64,000 bases of DNA from Pokkaliibacter sp046614695. GTDB taxonomy: Bacteria; Pseudomonadota; Gammaproteobacteria; Pseudomonadales; Balneatricaceae. A model generated the notes under the pieces. That model saw nothing but the letters and a program-made list of their open reading frames with translations. It had not been told where the DNA came from and did not search any database. The stretch is from NCBI RefSeq assembly GCF_046614695.1, contig NZ_JBKKHQ010000015.1, positions 1 through 64,000 of the forward strand, read 5' to 3'. Position numbers and translations under genes: made by a program. This document shows, piece after piece, positions 9,341-18,846 of the stretch (positions within the stretch are counted from its first letter, which is position 1; each line of letters opens with the position of its first letter).

Positions 9341-11389
9341 ATGCGCCTGTACTTATGTGAAAAACCCTCCCTGGGCCGGGAAGTGGCTAAAGCACTCGGT
9401 GGTGGAAAAACGGGTGATGGTCTGATCGAAGGAAACGGTTGGGTTGTCAGCTGGCTTTTTGGTCACATGTACGAGCTTGCTTCCCCGGAAAACTATTTCA
9501 GTGAATGGAAACACTGGAAATTGGATACGCTTCCCATGCTGCCCACCGATTGGCAGCGTCAGCCCCGAAAAGGTGTCAGTAAACAGCTGACAGTGATTCG
9601 ACGCTGCCTCAAACAGGCGTGTGAGGTCGTCAATGCTGGCGATACCGGGCGAGAGGGGGAGCTGCTTATTCGTGAGTTGTTGGAGGAAATGAACTGGCGT
9701 GGCCCTTTATTTCGTCTCTGGCATCACAGCCTGGAGTTACCCGTTCTAAAGAAAGCGCTGGCGAACCTGAGGCCCGGTAGCGATTTTGACCCCTTGCTTG
9801 CCGCTGCCAAAGCAAGGCAGTTTTCCGACTGGCTTGTCGGTATGAACTTCTCACGTGCCTATACCGTCATGGCCAGAAAAACAGCGCCAAGCACGGGCAG
9901 TGGCAAAGGCTCGCTCGTCAGTGTTGGGCGTGTGCAGTCGCCTACACTGGCGCTGGTCGTTACCCGTGATCGCCTGATCGAGTCTTTTACTAAGGTTGAA
10001 CACTACTCACTTGAGGCCGAGTTTCTGATTAAGGGAGTCCGTTACTGGGGACAATGGCAGGCTCCGGAAGCGCTGCTGGATGAGCAGGGGCATCTGTTGG
10101 ATGTCAGGCTAACAGAGGCGCCACGTGCCGCTATTGTTGGTCAGTCTGCCATCCTTAAGCAAAGTGACTCACCCGTCAAAAGAACGCCACCGCCGTTACC
10201 TTTTTCTCTCTCCAAATTGCAGGCGCTGGCCTCCAAGCGTTTTGGGTTTTCTGCGAAGTCGACGCTGGATGCACTGCAGTCTCTCTATGAAAAGCACAAG
10301 CTACTCACTTACCCAAGAACGGACTGTGAATACTTGAGTTCAGCCCAGCTTGCGGATGTCCCGCGGCAAATGCAGGCGATTTCGGGCATTTCTGACTTTT
10401 CAGAGCATTGGTCGATGGTGAATGCGTCACTGAAACCTCGCGCCTATAACGACAGTAAAGTTGGCGAACACACAGCGATTGTTCCCACCGGTGTTCGCCC
10501 TTCACTGGAAAAACTCAGCAATATGGAGCTCACACTTTATTTGGCATGTGCAGCGCGCTGGCTAATGCAGTTCTGTCCGGCACTGGAAGTTCGGCGCTGG
10601 GAGCTGGTCACCGAGGTGGCAGGCCACTCCTTTTTGTCCAAGGGGAGACAGGTTGAGCAGATGGGGTGGCGAGCGCTTGAAAAACCTGCGCTGTCTGATG
10701 ACTGGATACCCGGCTGGCAGCAGCTTCAGGCCGGAGATCAGGGAAGTTGCACACAGGCCGAGGTTCGCAGCCACGAAACAGAACCACCTGACTATTACAC
10801 CGATGGCACCCTTATCGCGGCAATGACGCAAATCGCCAAGCAAGTGGATGATCCTGAATTACGCGAGCGCCTGAAAGAAGCGAAAGGTATTGGAGAGGAA
10901 AGTTCGCGCGCCTCCATTATTGAACTGCTCATTGATCGTGGTTACCTCTATCGTCAGGGGAAACAGCTGCGTAGCAGTGACTTTGGTCGCCAGATCGTGG
11001 ACTGGTTATTACCAGCATTGACCAGCCCTATCCTGACTGCGCGGTGGGAACGTGGCCTCTCAATGGTGGAGGAGGGCGCATTGCCACTGGATGAGTTTTT
11101 GCAGCACCAGGGGCGCTGGATCTCCCGATTGATCAGCCAGATTCAGCAGCAGCCAGTGCCGGTATTGAGCCAATCCACCAAGCCCGCTTATGGTGCTAAA
11201 GGGAAAAAGGCGTCCTGGCGAAAAGGCGCTAGTCGAAAGAAAGCGGGGAGTGATGTGGCAGGTGCGTCAGAGCCGTCAAAACCACGCTCACCACGGCGCA
11301 CTGGCAAGGCCTCTTCCGATGAAAACAGCGCGCCCAGACGGCGTCGAAGCTCTCGTGCCACCGCTGGCGCCTATGAGGTATCTGGCTGA
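9341..11389 (+). CDS. topB: DNA topoisomerase III (type IA) with basic C-terminal tail
   Basis: This 682-residue type IA topoisomerase has an N-terminal Toprim domain (LYLCEKPSLGREVAKAL; NAGDTGREGELLIREL near 101) and the active-site tyrosine in LLTYPRTD (Tyr324), close to the position in E. coli TopB. It relaxes or decatenates DNA through single-strand passage. The Toprim motif is D-T-G-R-E-G rather than the D-P-D-R-E-G of E. coli TopB, as in Gram-positive TopB proteins. The last 70 residues are rich in Lys, Arg, Ser and Gly and probably bind DNA nonspecifically. The ATG at 9341 follows AGAGGTG; an in-frame GTG at 9335 overlaps that site and was not used. It may share a transcript with ycaO (51-bp gap). 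Confidence 0.92.
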   Translation: MRLYLCEKPSLGREVAKALGGGKTGDGLIEGNGWVVSWLFGHMYELASPENYFSEWKHWKLDTLPMLPTDWQRQPRKGVSKQLTVIRRCLKQACEVVNAGDTGREGELLIRELLEEMNWRGPLFRLWHHSLELPVLKKALANLRPGSDFDPLLAAAKARQFSDWLVGMNFSRAYTVMARKTAPSTGSGKGSLVSVGRVQSPTLALVVTRDRLIESFTKVEHYSLEAEFLIKGVRYWGQWQAPEALLDEQGHLLDVRLTEAPRAAIVGQSAILKQSDSPVKRTPPPLPFSLSKLQALASKRFGFSAKSTLDALQSLYEKHKLLTYPRTDCEYLSSAQLADVPRQMQAISGISDFSEHWSMVNASLKPRAYNDSKVGEHTAIVPTGVRPSLEKLSNMELTLYLACAARWLMQFCPALEVRRWELVTEVAGHSFLSKGRQVEQMGWRALEKPALSDDWIPGWQQLQAGDQGSCTQAEVRSHETEPPDYYTDGTLIAAMTQIAKQVDDPELRERLKEAKGIGEESSRASIIELLIDRGYLYRQGKQLRSSDFGRQIVDWLLPALTSPILTARWERGLSMVEEGALPLDEFLQHQGRWISRLISQIQQQPVPVLSQSTKPAYGAKGKKASWRKGASRKKAGSDVAGASEPSKPRSPRRTGKASSDENSAPRRRRSSRATAGAYEVSG

Positions 11390-11568
11390 ATTCTAAGGCG
11401 ATTTCATCGGAGCTGTCGTCTGCCTCAAGACGTAGCCAATTGCCCCTGAATCCGTTATCGTTAGCCGTTTAGCTGACCTGGTCTTCAGGCGGTAAATCGC
11501 CAGGATGCACATTCATCCCTCTGTCGCGTGCGGGAGCGAGAATGACTCCCCCAAACTGAGAGCCTGCA

Positions 11569-12963
11569 ATGCTGTTCAATCACCTGCCGGATGAACTCTT
11601 TGCTCCCCTTTCCGGGAGCAACAAAGCCATATACCAGACCGTGTTGCTGGAGTTGGCTGATGTCTTTTTTGACGAGGATTCGGTTGATCCCTTTATTCCG
11701 CGTGATCTGGTGCGCTCCAGTATTGAAGAGGCCATCGTGCGCCATGGTTTTCGCCACTGGGTGCCGGAGCAGGAAGGCGAGGGCGACAGTGTTCGTTCCG
11801 TGCCGGAAACCGCCGGGCGCATCTATCGTCGCCTGATTCAAACCGGCTGGCTGGAAGAAGAGACCAAGCTTTACCGCACCTTTGTACTAATGGCTCCGGC
11901 GGTGAGTTTCACTCTGAGAGCTCTGGTGAGCGTTGCTCGTCAGGCCAAACGCAGTTACGGCGGTACCATTCTCAATGTGCTGAGTTCCGTCGAATTTGCC
12001 ATTAATGATCCTGAGCATCGTGGATTGGCGCTTCAGGAGGCAGCGGCCACCGCCGCTCAATTCAGTGCGCATTTGACCGATATGCTGCTTGGGCTTCGTG
12101 AACTTCGTCGCAGTATTGCCGCGACCAACGATCCCAAACGTATTCTGAAGGGTTTCTTTGAGGAGTTTGTTGAGCGCATTCTGGTTGCCGACTATAAGAC
12201 CCTGAAGACCCAGAACAACCCTTTCCGCTTCCGCCGTCAGATTTTGGCACAACTGCGTGATTTGCAGTTTGATCCTCCCAAACTGGCCGCGCTTGCTCGC
12301 CACTATCAGGAGCAGCTCGGCCTGAGTTATGTCGAGTCCCAGAATCTGGTTCACAAGCATATTACCCGTGTGATCCGTATTTTTGACTCGGTGGATGAAC
12401 GGCTATCGATCATTGATGATTTCCGCTTCCGTCTGGAAAAACGTGTAGCCGATACCGTGCGCTACATGGATAAAACCACACCGGGACTGTCAGCTTATCT
12501 GCAGCGCCTGATTACGGCGGTCAGTGAGCATGACGAAGAAACGATTCCCGCTATCGGGACGCTTAATCAGCCGGCCTTTATCTCGCCCCGCTCGGTTCGG
12601 GTTCCGCCGCGCCGTCGTCCTGTACCGCCTCCCCGGGTTATTCGCCAGCAAGCGATTGACCCCGAAGTTCTGGCTCTGCGCGAACGTTTCAAATCCTTTA
12701 AAGCGCGTCGAGAAGTGTCCGCAGAAAAAGTAGGTGCTTATCTTGAAACGCAGCTGGCCAGCAAGGCACGGATAGATGCCAAGGACTTTGCGATAGACAG
12801 TATTGAGGATTACGTCTGCTTTAGTTATGTCCGTCACATGATGTCCATGGGTAAACAGGGCAAGCAGCTAAGTCAGCTTTATCGAATTCAGTTCAAGGAA
12901 ACCTACACCTGCGTTGGCGGGATGGTAGAGTGCCGCGACTTTGTTATTGAAAGGATCAATTGA
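11569..12963 (+). CDS. mksF: MksF/JetA-like kleisin subunit of an SMC complex
   Basis: This 464-residue protein is the first gene of a three-gene operon whose last product is an SMC-like ATPase, and it resembles the Wadjet JetA/MksF family (opening with LFNHLPDELFAPLSG; winged-helix-like N terminus, helical middle, then a C-terminal region). Kleisins of this class bridge the SMC heads. A Pro/Arg-rich linker (about 340-365, PPRRRPVPPPRV) separates the middle from the C-terminal domain. The next gene overlaps its stop codon (TGATG), which indicates translational coupling. The ribosome binding site is weak (GAG). Family assignment rests on remembered similarity plus gene order. It could act in chromosome condensation (MksBEF) or plasmid defence (Wadjet). 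Confidence 0.75.
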   Translation: MLFNHLPDELFAPLSGSNKAIYQTVLLELADVFFDEDSVDPFIPRDLVRSSIEEAIVRHGFRHWVPEQEGEGDSVRSVPETAGRIYRRLIQTGWLEEETKLYRTFVLMAPAVSFTLRALVSVARQAKRSYGGTILNVLSSVEFAINDPEHRGLALQEAAATAAQFSAHLTDMLLGLRELRRSIAATNDPKRILKGFFEEFVERILVADYKTLKTQNNPFRFRRQILAQLRDLQFDPPKLAALARHYQEQLGLSYVESQNLVHKHITRVIRIFDSVDERLSIIDDFRFRLEKRVADTVRYMDKTTPGLSAYLQRLITAVSEHDEETIPAIGTLNQPAFISPRSVRVPPRRRPVPPPRVIRQQAIDPEVLALRERFKSFKARREVSAEKVGAYLETQLASKARIDAKDFAIDSIEDYVCFSYVRHMMSMGKQGKQLSQLYRIQFKETYTCVGGMVECRDFVIERIN

Positions 12964-13715
12964 TGCTGGGTGATCTCGTCAAAGCGGCCCGCAAGGCCGA
13001 AAACCATGAAGCCGATGACTTCATCCTGGCGGCAAAACAACTGATTGCGAATCAGTTTCTCTATGCCGAGAAAACCAGCCAGCGCAGCCACTATTTTCTG
13101 GTGACAGAGCATCTGGAGTATTTCCGCAACCTGTTCGAGGCTATTGGCTGGAATCTGGTGTATCAGGCGGATGAGGCGTTTGTCGGTATTCTGCCTGGTG
13201 AAGATGAGCGTACATTGCGCCTTAAACTCGATGAGTCACTCTTCTTGCTGGTGATGCGTCAACTGTATGAAGAGAAACTGGAAAGCTTTGAGGTCGAGTC
13301 AGGCAGGGCTTATGTGGATCTCGATAAACTGTTGCAAAGCTTTGAGCACCTGACCAGCAAAGAATTGCCCAACGAAACGCGAATGAAGGACATTCTCGCG
13401 CTGTTTGCCCGCCACGGCATTATTGAGCGGGGTAAGCCTCACGAGACTGACCCGAAAAACTTCACCTTAGTGATCCAGCCTGTGATTCGACAGGTAGTGG
13501 TTGAGGATTATCTTGGTCAGCTGGAGCAGTTGATCAGTGATGAGGATGGCGTTTCTAAAACGGTTAAAACTGATGAGGCTTCCGCTTCTGATGACGCTGA
13601 GAGTGATTCTGACGAAGACAATACCACCAAGGTTAAGGCCGAAGCTGTTGCTCAGTCCGCTACCAGCGATGAGCTCAGTGACGACGAAAACGGGGAAGAC
13701 GATGAAACAGCTTAA
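12963..13715 (+). CDS. mksE: MksE/JetB-like SMC accessory subunit
   Basis: This 250-residue protein has the size and position of MksE/JetB (DUF4194-like), the winged-helix dimer that binds the kleisin. The N-terminal 190 residues are mixed helical with an EDERTLRLKLDESLFLLV segment typical of the family. The last 60 residues are a very acidic Ser/Asp/Glu tail (EDGVSKTVKTDEAS to DDENGEDDETA), probably disordered. The ATG at 12963 overlaps the preceding stop, with AAGGA upstream. Its 3' end overlaps the start of the ATPase gene by 14 bases, so the three subunits are probably made in fixed proportion. Confidence 0.75.
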   Translation: MLGDLVKAARKAENHEADDFILAAKQLIANQFLYAEKTSQRSHYFLVTEHLEYFRNLFEAIGWNLVYQADEAFVGILPGEDERTLRLKLDESLFLLVMRQLYEEKLESFEVESGRAYVDLDKLLQSFEHLTSKELPNETRMKDILALFARHGIIERGKPHETDPKNFTLVIQPVIRQVVVEDYLGQLEQLISDEDGVSKTVKTDEASASDDAESDSDEDNTTKVKAEAVAQSATSDELSDDENGEDDETA

Positions 13716-16700
13716 TCGCATTGTTCTGGTTAACTGGTACATGCTGGGCGCCGTTGAAATCCCGGTGCGTGGTAATGTTGCAATCGTTGGACCTAACGGC
13801 TCGGGGAAGTCCTCCATTCTGGATGCTGTGCAAACGGTGCTGATGGGTGGTAATAAACAGTGGCTCAGCTTTAACGCCAGTGCCGGTGAACGCAGTGAAC
13901 GTAGCCTGCGCACCTACTGCCTGGGTTATCTGGATGAAACTGACGCTTCAGGTCGTAAGCATCATCGTGAAGATGCCATCACTTATCTGGCGCTGAGCTT
14001 CAAGGATCAGCAGACCGGTGAAGAGACCGCGATGGGTATGGCTCTGACTACCTCGCTGTCGAATCCCGACGAAGACATTCTGGGGCGTTTTATTCTGCCG
14101 AACTTCTCCATTTGCCTGGATGACTTTACGGTTCGTCAGGACGGCGGGCGCATTCCGCGCAGCTGGGATGAAGTGCGCGAGTCATTGCGTAATCGCTGTG
14201 AAGGCATGGTTATTGAGAAGCGTGCTCGTCATTTCCTCAAGCAGGTTATGGTGCATCTGAGCCATGATCCTAACTTCCCGAATGATGAAGACAAGTTTGT
14301 TAAGAACTTCAAAAACGCCATCAAGTTTTCTCCTATTGATAGCCCAACGCGTTTCATCCGGGAATACGTTCTTGATCAGAACATCGTTCACGTCGGCGCT
14401 TTCCGTAAGTCGCTGGAAGAGTATCGGGCGATGGAAGCGAAAACCCGTGAGGTGGCCAAGCGCCTGGAAGAGCTGGACAAGATTCAGGATCAGGATGCCG
14501 CTTGCACACGTCATGCTAAAAATGGTGGCGAGTATGAGTGGGTGGTGCATGAGGCTCGCTTTGAGCAGGCTGATCTGAAAAAAGAAGAAACGGCTGAGAA
14601 GCTTGATCTTTTGCGTGAGCAGGAAGGCGAAATGCAGGCAGGCCTTGAGGCAATGTCTGCGGCGGTTGAAAAGGTGATGGAGCAGGTGGCTGAGCACCGT
14701 GCCAGCCTCAACAACACCGACAGCATTCATAAGATTCGTGCGCTGGAGTCCAATCTAGAAAGTCGCCAGCACGCGATGAATTCGGTGAAAGCCAAGCTGA
14801 CCAGCCAATATGACGTACTGCGTGCAACGGTCGCCTTTGCCAAATATGAAACACTGCTGCCTGCTAACTTTCTGGAAACCGTGAAAACAGCTGTTGGCTT
14901 GTGGCGGGAAGGTGAAGGTCTGGCTGCCGCTGAGTGGCCGCAGCATCCGGTGGAAGTCGATAAAGTTATCGGCGCTCTGCGTAAGCAGGTGGATGGTGTG
15001 CGTCAACAAGTCGCGGCGCAAGCGCAGGAAACCGTGATTCAGCTGAATCGCATGAAGCAGGACTTGCAGGAGTCTCGTGATGCGATTGATCAGATGAAGC
15101 AGGGCAAGGCGCCTCTGAAACGTAACACTCAGGAGCTGATCGCCTTGCTTGCCGAGTATGGGATTGACTCCACTCCGCTGTGTGAGCTGGTCGATGTGAC
15201 GGATGAGAAATGGCGTCTGGCTATTGAAAGCTTCCTGGGTGGCCGCCGTGAGGCGCTGATGGTGGATGCCGACAAGGTGCAGGACGCGGTAACGCTTTAT
15301 CGTCGTAAAGGTCGCCACCTCAAGAACTGTCGAATTGTGAATACCCGCCAGACCAGTAAGTGGCTGTCCCGTGGTGATGACCGCTCGCTATTGCAGTTTG
15401 TCAGCTGTCGCAGTGATGATGCTCAGGCATATATCAACCGGGCTTTGGGCGGTGTGATTGCAGTAGAAACCGAAGCCGAGCTGCTTAAGCAGGAGCGTGC
15501 GATTACCCCGGACTGCATGTTGCAAAGCGAAGGTTCTACAACCTCGATTCGTGAAGAAAGCCCAATGCTGGGTGGCGGTCAGCGAGAAAGCCGACTGGAT
15601 AATCAGGGTAAGGCGTTCGAGACCATGGTCACGGAATACCAGACCCTTGAGCAATCGCATCAGCAGTTGGAAGGCCTGCGCGAATCCATCATCAAGCTGG
15701 CAACGCGCCTGACTGCCGATAACGAGACTGCTTTTGCACTGTGTAATGAGCGCCTGCAGCTTGAGTCTGATATGGACGGCTTACGTACCAGTATCGAAGA
15801 GTTGCGTAACCTTGAGGATGGCCCGGCACGTCAGCGTCTGGAAGAGGCGATTAAGGAGCAGCAGGCCCGTCAGGCCGATCAGCGCAAGGCGATGGACAAG
15901 CTTCAATCGCTGAAAACCGAGTGTATCAAACTCGAAGCGGGCCTGGAGGTACTGGAAAACGAATTGCAGGAACATGGTCAAGCGCGCCAGCGCTGTGCTG
16001 AACGTGAAGGTTTTGATGCGCAGTCTGCGCAGGAAAAACGCGATTATCTGGATGAAAGCTGTGTCGGAGAATTGGAGCGAATCATTTTTGAATCTGCCCG
16101 TAAGGCCCAGTCTGAACTGCAGTCTTCTGAGCGTAAGCGTAACGGCATTCGTGATCTGGTTGCAGAATACAAAGCACGCTATCACGCGAATACCATCACT
16201 GCGGATCAGGTTTCTCATCTGAACGGCGAGGCAAGTCATGAAGAGCTGATGGCCTTTGTGGGTCAGCAGAGCACCTTGCTGCGTGAGTCTGAACTGGCGA
16301 CTTATCAGAAACAGGCGGAACGAGCCCGCCAGGAAGCGGAGACTGCATTCCGTTCGGACTTTGTGGCTCACCTGAATGATCAGATCGACAAGATCAAAGG
16401 CCTGATAAAAGAGATTAACCAGCATCTGAAGCAGCGTCCTTTCCACCGGGAAATGTATGCCTTCTCCATGCAGCCTAATCCTGAGCTAAAAGATGTGCTT
16501 GAACTGGTCGAGACCTTCTCGCGACAGGATCAGGCCAATGTTGGCTCATTGTTCGACAGTGCTATTGATGAGGACTCACCGCACAAGCTGGCACTGGAGA
16601 AGATTCATCAGGTGCTACAGGATGAAGGTGAGGCGCATCTTCTGCAGGATTACCGCAACTTCTATAACTTCGAACTGAATGTTATGGATCTGGAAGGTAA

Positions 16701-17115
16701 TCACAAAACCACTCTGACTCAGCGTATTAAGACGGGTTCAGGTGGTGAGCACCAGGTGCCATTCTATGTGGCCATTGCTGCGGCACTGGCGGCGACGTAC
16801 CGCCTTCGCGAAGGCCATGAAGGTCAGGTTGTGGGCGGCTTCAGCCTTAGTTTGTTCGATGAGGCCTTTAACAAGCTTGACTCTGCCAATACCCAGACTT
16901 CCCTTGGCTTTATGACTGACCTGGGGCTGCAGGCCATGATTGCTGCGCCGGATGACAAGTATTCACTGATGTCTTCAACCATGGACACCATTATCAACGT
17001 CTGTCGTGATGGTAATGTGGTTGATCTGGATGTGGAGTTTCCGACGGAGGCAGGAAAGGCGTTGCTTAATTCAGATAGTCCCTATCGCCTTGAGCAGGCA
17101 GCCGCTGTTGGCTGA
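13702..17115 (+). CDS. mksB: MksB/JetC-like SMC ATPase
   Basis: This 1137-residue protein has SMC/MukB architecture. The Walker A motif GPNGSGKSS lies at 30-38. Two long coiled-coil arms rich in Glu, Gln and Arg flank a globular hinge region near 470-600. The C-terminal head carries the signature region (TGSGGEHQVPFYVAIAAAL, about 1010) and Walker B (SLSLFDEAFNKLD, about 1050). It would use ATP to extrude DNA loops with MksE and MksF. The frame is open back to 13537, but the ATG at 13702 has GGGGAAG upstream and an N terminus typical of these proteins (KQLNRIVLVNWYMLG), so it was chosen. No nuclease subunit (JetD/MksG) follows; the next gene is convergent and overlaps this stop by 50 bases. 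Confidence 0.85.
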   Translation: MKQLNRIVLVNWYMLGAVEIPVRGNVAIVGPNGSGKSSILDAVQTVLMGGNKQWLSFNASAGERSERSLRTYCLGYLDETDASGRKHHREDAITYLALSFKDQQTGEETAMGMALTTSLSNPDEDILGRFILPNFSICLDDFTVRQDGGRIPRSWDEVRESLRNRCEGMVIEKRARHFLKQVMVHLSHDPNFPNDEDKFVKNFKNAIKFSPIDSPTRFIREYVLDQNIVHVGAFRKSLEEYRAMEAKTREVAKRLEELDKIQDQDAACTRHAKNGGEYEWVVHEARFEQADLKKEETAEKLDLLREQEGEMQAGLEAMSAAVEKVMEQVAEHRASLNNTDSIHKIRALESNLESRQHAMNSVKAKLTSQYDVLRATVAFAKYETLLPANFLETVKTAVGLWREGEGLAAAEWPQHPVEVDKVIGALRKQVDGVRQQVAAQAQETVIQLNRMKQDLQESRDAIDQMKQGKAPLKRNTQELIALLAEYGIDSTPLCELVDVTDEKWRLAIESFLGGRREALMVDADKVQDAVTLYRRKGRHLKNCRIVNTRQTSKWLSRGDDRSLLQFVSCRSDDAQAYINRALGGVIAVETEAELLKQERAITPDCMLQSEGSTTSIREESPMLGGGQRESRLDNQGKAFETMVTEYQTLEQSHQQLEGLRESIIKLATRLTADNETAFALCNERLQLESDMDGLRTSIEELRNLEDGPARQRLEEAIKEQQARQADQRKAMDKLQSLKTECIKLEAGLEVLENELQEHGQARQRCAEREGFDAQSAQEKRDYLDESCVGELERIIFESARKAQSELQSSERKRNGIRDLVAEYKARYHANTITADQVSHLNGEASHEELMAFVGQQSTLLRESELATYQKQAERARQEAETAFRSDFVAHLNDQIDKIKGLIKEINQHLKQRPFHREMYAFSMQPNPELKDVLELVETFSRQDQANVGSLFDSAIDEDSPHKLALEKIHQVLQDEGEAHLLQDYRNFYNFELNVMDLEGNHKTTLTQRIKTGSGGEHQVPFYVAIAAALAATYRLREGHEGQVVGGFSLSLFDEAFNKLDSANTQTSLGFMTDLGLQAMIAAPDDKYSLMSSTMDTIINVCRDGNVVDLDVEFPTEAGKALLNSDSPYRLEQAAAVG

Positions 17116-17797
17116 GGCTGATTTCCGGTGCTGTCTTTTTATGAGGCAGCGCCGGAGCGGTCAGTCTGACCGGCAAGCGCGGTGCCGTTTCCGCAAAAGG
17201 CTGGCCATCACGACTGATCAGTAACTTGTCTTCATGGCCGCGAACGCGATACCGGCTGGGGCTTTCCAGAATATTAAGCAGCAGCGCCATGCCATCGAGC
17301 TTTTTCTGCTGCTGGCCAGTATGCAAATAGTGGTACTGACGGTTTGCCAGTAGTGATAGCAGACTGCCGAGGGTCCATTTCTCAGGCCAATGGCCAAGCG
17401 GAGAGAGCTCAGTCAGGAGGCTGGGTGAGAGAATCTCTCGCTCCCGGGCAAAATACTTGCGAATGCTGAAGATCTCGCCACTTTCATTATCCTGGAAATC
17501 CAGAACGCTTTTGCTGAAGTCGAGTTGGCCAAGCAGGTACATCATGTAGCTCAGGCTATAACGGCAGTGAGCAATAAAGTGCTGGATAGGGCGGGAGCTG
17601 TTTTTGGCGCCAATGCTGTATTTCACTGCCTGGCGGCCATTACGGATGCCTTGATCAAGGCAGGTAATGCGCAGATGGTTGGCTTGAAGATCTACCAGCG
17701 TCTCGGGTTCTGTGATGAAACAATAACGCTGCTCACGCTGAATAAAGCTCTGCCAATGCTCGGCTTTCTCCAGTTTAGGCAGGATTCGTATCATCAT
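17066..17797 (-). CDS. Protein of unknown function (243 aa), convergent with mksB
   Basis: Family not recognised. The protein looks soluble and globular, with no signal peptide or membrane helix. Features include FITEPETLVDLQANHLRITC, repeated aromatic pairs (YSLSYMMYLLGQLDF, NRQYHYLHTG) and a basic, Pro-rich C terminus (APALPHKKTAPEIS). It has no Toprim residues and no similarity I can see to JetD, so it is not the missing Wadjet nuclease. Its 3' end overlaps the mksB 3' end by 50 bases in the opposite direction. GAGGG lies about 9 nt before the first of two ATG codons. Coding status rests on length and the lack of any better frame here. Confidence 0.6.
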   Translation of the reverse strand: MMIRILPKLEKAEHWQSFIQREQRYCFITEPETLVDLQANHLRITCLDQGIRNGRQAVKYSIGAKNSSRPIQHFIAHCRYSLSYMMYLLGQLDFSKSVLDFQDNESGEIFSIRKYFAREREILSPSLLTELSPLGHWPEKWTLGSLLSLLANRQYHYLHTGQQQKKLDGMALLLNILESPSRYRVRGHEDKLLISRDGQPFAETAPRLPVRLTAPALPHKKTAPEISLSQQRLPAQGDRDYLN

Positions 17798-18029
17798 CCG
17801 GGTTGTCCCTCGGGTCCGTGGTTTTCCTGATATGGCAACTCTGCTAGGGTGCCAGACAGCTTAGCAGGTTTGGATGCAAGTACCATGCTTGAATCGACAT
17901 TAACTCAGGATGTCGGCCATTCTGCATCAGACTTAAGCACGATGCCTTAAATAGCGGGTGTCTGAGCGAGTGCTTGCTTCTCTTAAATACCTATAGGAAA
18001 GCCTAACTAACGTTGTTGCAGGGAGTTGA

Positions 18030-18455
18030 ATGATGTCGGAAGCGGGTTTTAGCTTGCATCCACAACTGGCGAAAGACACTTTCGTGGTGGGGGATTTGCC
18101 TTTGAGTCGGGTGTTGCTGATGAATAATCGCCACTATCCCTGGCTGATTCTTGTGCCTCGCCGGGCTGATCTTCGTGAAATACATGAGCTTGATGCTGCG
18201 GATCAGCAGTTATGGCTGAAGGAGCATAATCTCGTCAGTAATGAAGTGATGCGGATGTTTCCGACCGAGAAACTGAACTTTGCCGCTATCGGCAATATGG
18301 TGCCTCAATTGCACCTGCACTATGTCTCAAGAAATGCGGCTGATGTGCAATGGCCTAAACCTGTTTGGGGTGGCCCTGCTGAAGCGTATGAGCAAGAAGA
18401 AGCAGAAGCACGAATTGCGTTGGTGCAAGTGGCACTTGGCTTGTCCGGCAAGTAG
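18030..18455 (+). CDS. HIT-family nucleotide-binding protein
   Basis: This 141-residue protein has the histidine-triad fold: NRHYPWLILVPRR in the first half and the motif VPQLHLHYVSR, in which the first triad His is Gln, as in the branch usually annotated simply as HIT domain protein. Family members hydrolyse nucleotide phosphoramidates or similar alpha-phosphate bonds; the substrate here is unknown. GGGAG lies 4 nt before the first of two ATG codons (18030, 18033). The second could be the true start. It lies just upstream of the fmdB-aspS transcript, an arrangement common in pseudomonads. Confidence 0.85.
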   Translation: MMSEAGFSLHPQLAKDTFVVGDLPLSRVLLMNNRHYPWLILVPRRADLREIHELDAADQQLWLKEHNLVSNEVMRMFPTEKLNFAAIGNMVPQLHLHYVSRNAADVQWPKPVWGGPAEAYEQEEAEARIALVQVALGLSGK

Positions 18456-18474
18456 GCAGAGAAGCCAAAACAGG

Positions 18475-18480
18475 TATAAT
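18475..18480 (+). promoter_or_regulatory. Probable -10 element for fmdB-aspS
   Basis: A perfect TATAAT lies 88 bases upstream of the FmdB-like gene. No good -35 box is seen at standard spacing, so the promoter may rely on an activator. Confidence 0.4.
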
Positions 18481-18567
18481 GTCGCCCCTTAGCAGCTTTA
18501 TTGGGTCGACAGGCCTGTGGTGAGCCAGGTGGTTATCGCCGGCTCGGTATTGTGAGATACATGCCTT

Positions 18568-18819
18568 ATGCCAATTTATGAGTATCAATGTGGTGGCTGT
18601 GGCCATGAACTGGAAGCTCTGCAGAAGATGAGCGATGATCCCCTCACGGATTGTCCAGCGTGCCAGACACCTCAGTTGGTCAAGATGATTTCAGCAGCTG
18701 GTTTCCGCCTCGCGGGTACCGGCTGGTATGAAACCGATTTCAAAACTGGTAAGAAAAAGAATCTTGCCGACAAGGGCAACTCGGGCGCTGCCTCATCCAG
18801 CGGTGCGGGTTCAACCTGA
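18568..18819 (+). CDS. FmdB-type zinc ribbon protein
   Basis: This 83-residue protein begins MPIYEYQC, diagnostic of the FmdB regulatory-protein family. Two CxxC pairs (CGGC and CPAC) would bind one zinc. The tail is Gly/Ser-rich and probably flexible. Function is unproven; members are often called putative regulators. It lies 27 bases before aspS in the same direction, a position conserved in many gammaproteobacteria, and probably shares its promoter. Confidence 0.88.
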   Translation: MPIYEYQCGGCGHELEALQKMSDDPLTDCPACQTPQLVKMISAAGFRLAGTGWYETDFKTGKKKNLADKGNSGAASSSGAGST

Positions 18820-18846
18820 GTTAAGAGGAATTAATAGGAAGCAACT

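Noticed and set aside
13537..13701. A 55-codon N-terminal extension of the SMC ATPase
   Set aside because: It overlaps the mksE 3' end in another frame, is of odd composition, and the ATG at 13702 has its own ribosome binding site and the conserved N terminus.
11569..17115. A complete Wadjet defence system
   Set aside because: No gene with JetD features (Toprim and DUF3322-like) is present on either side, so only the condensin-like three-gene core is claimed.
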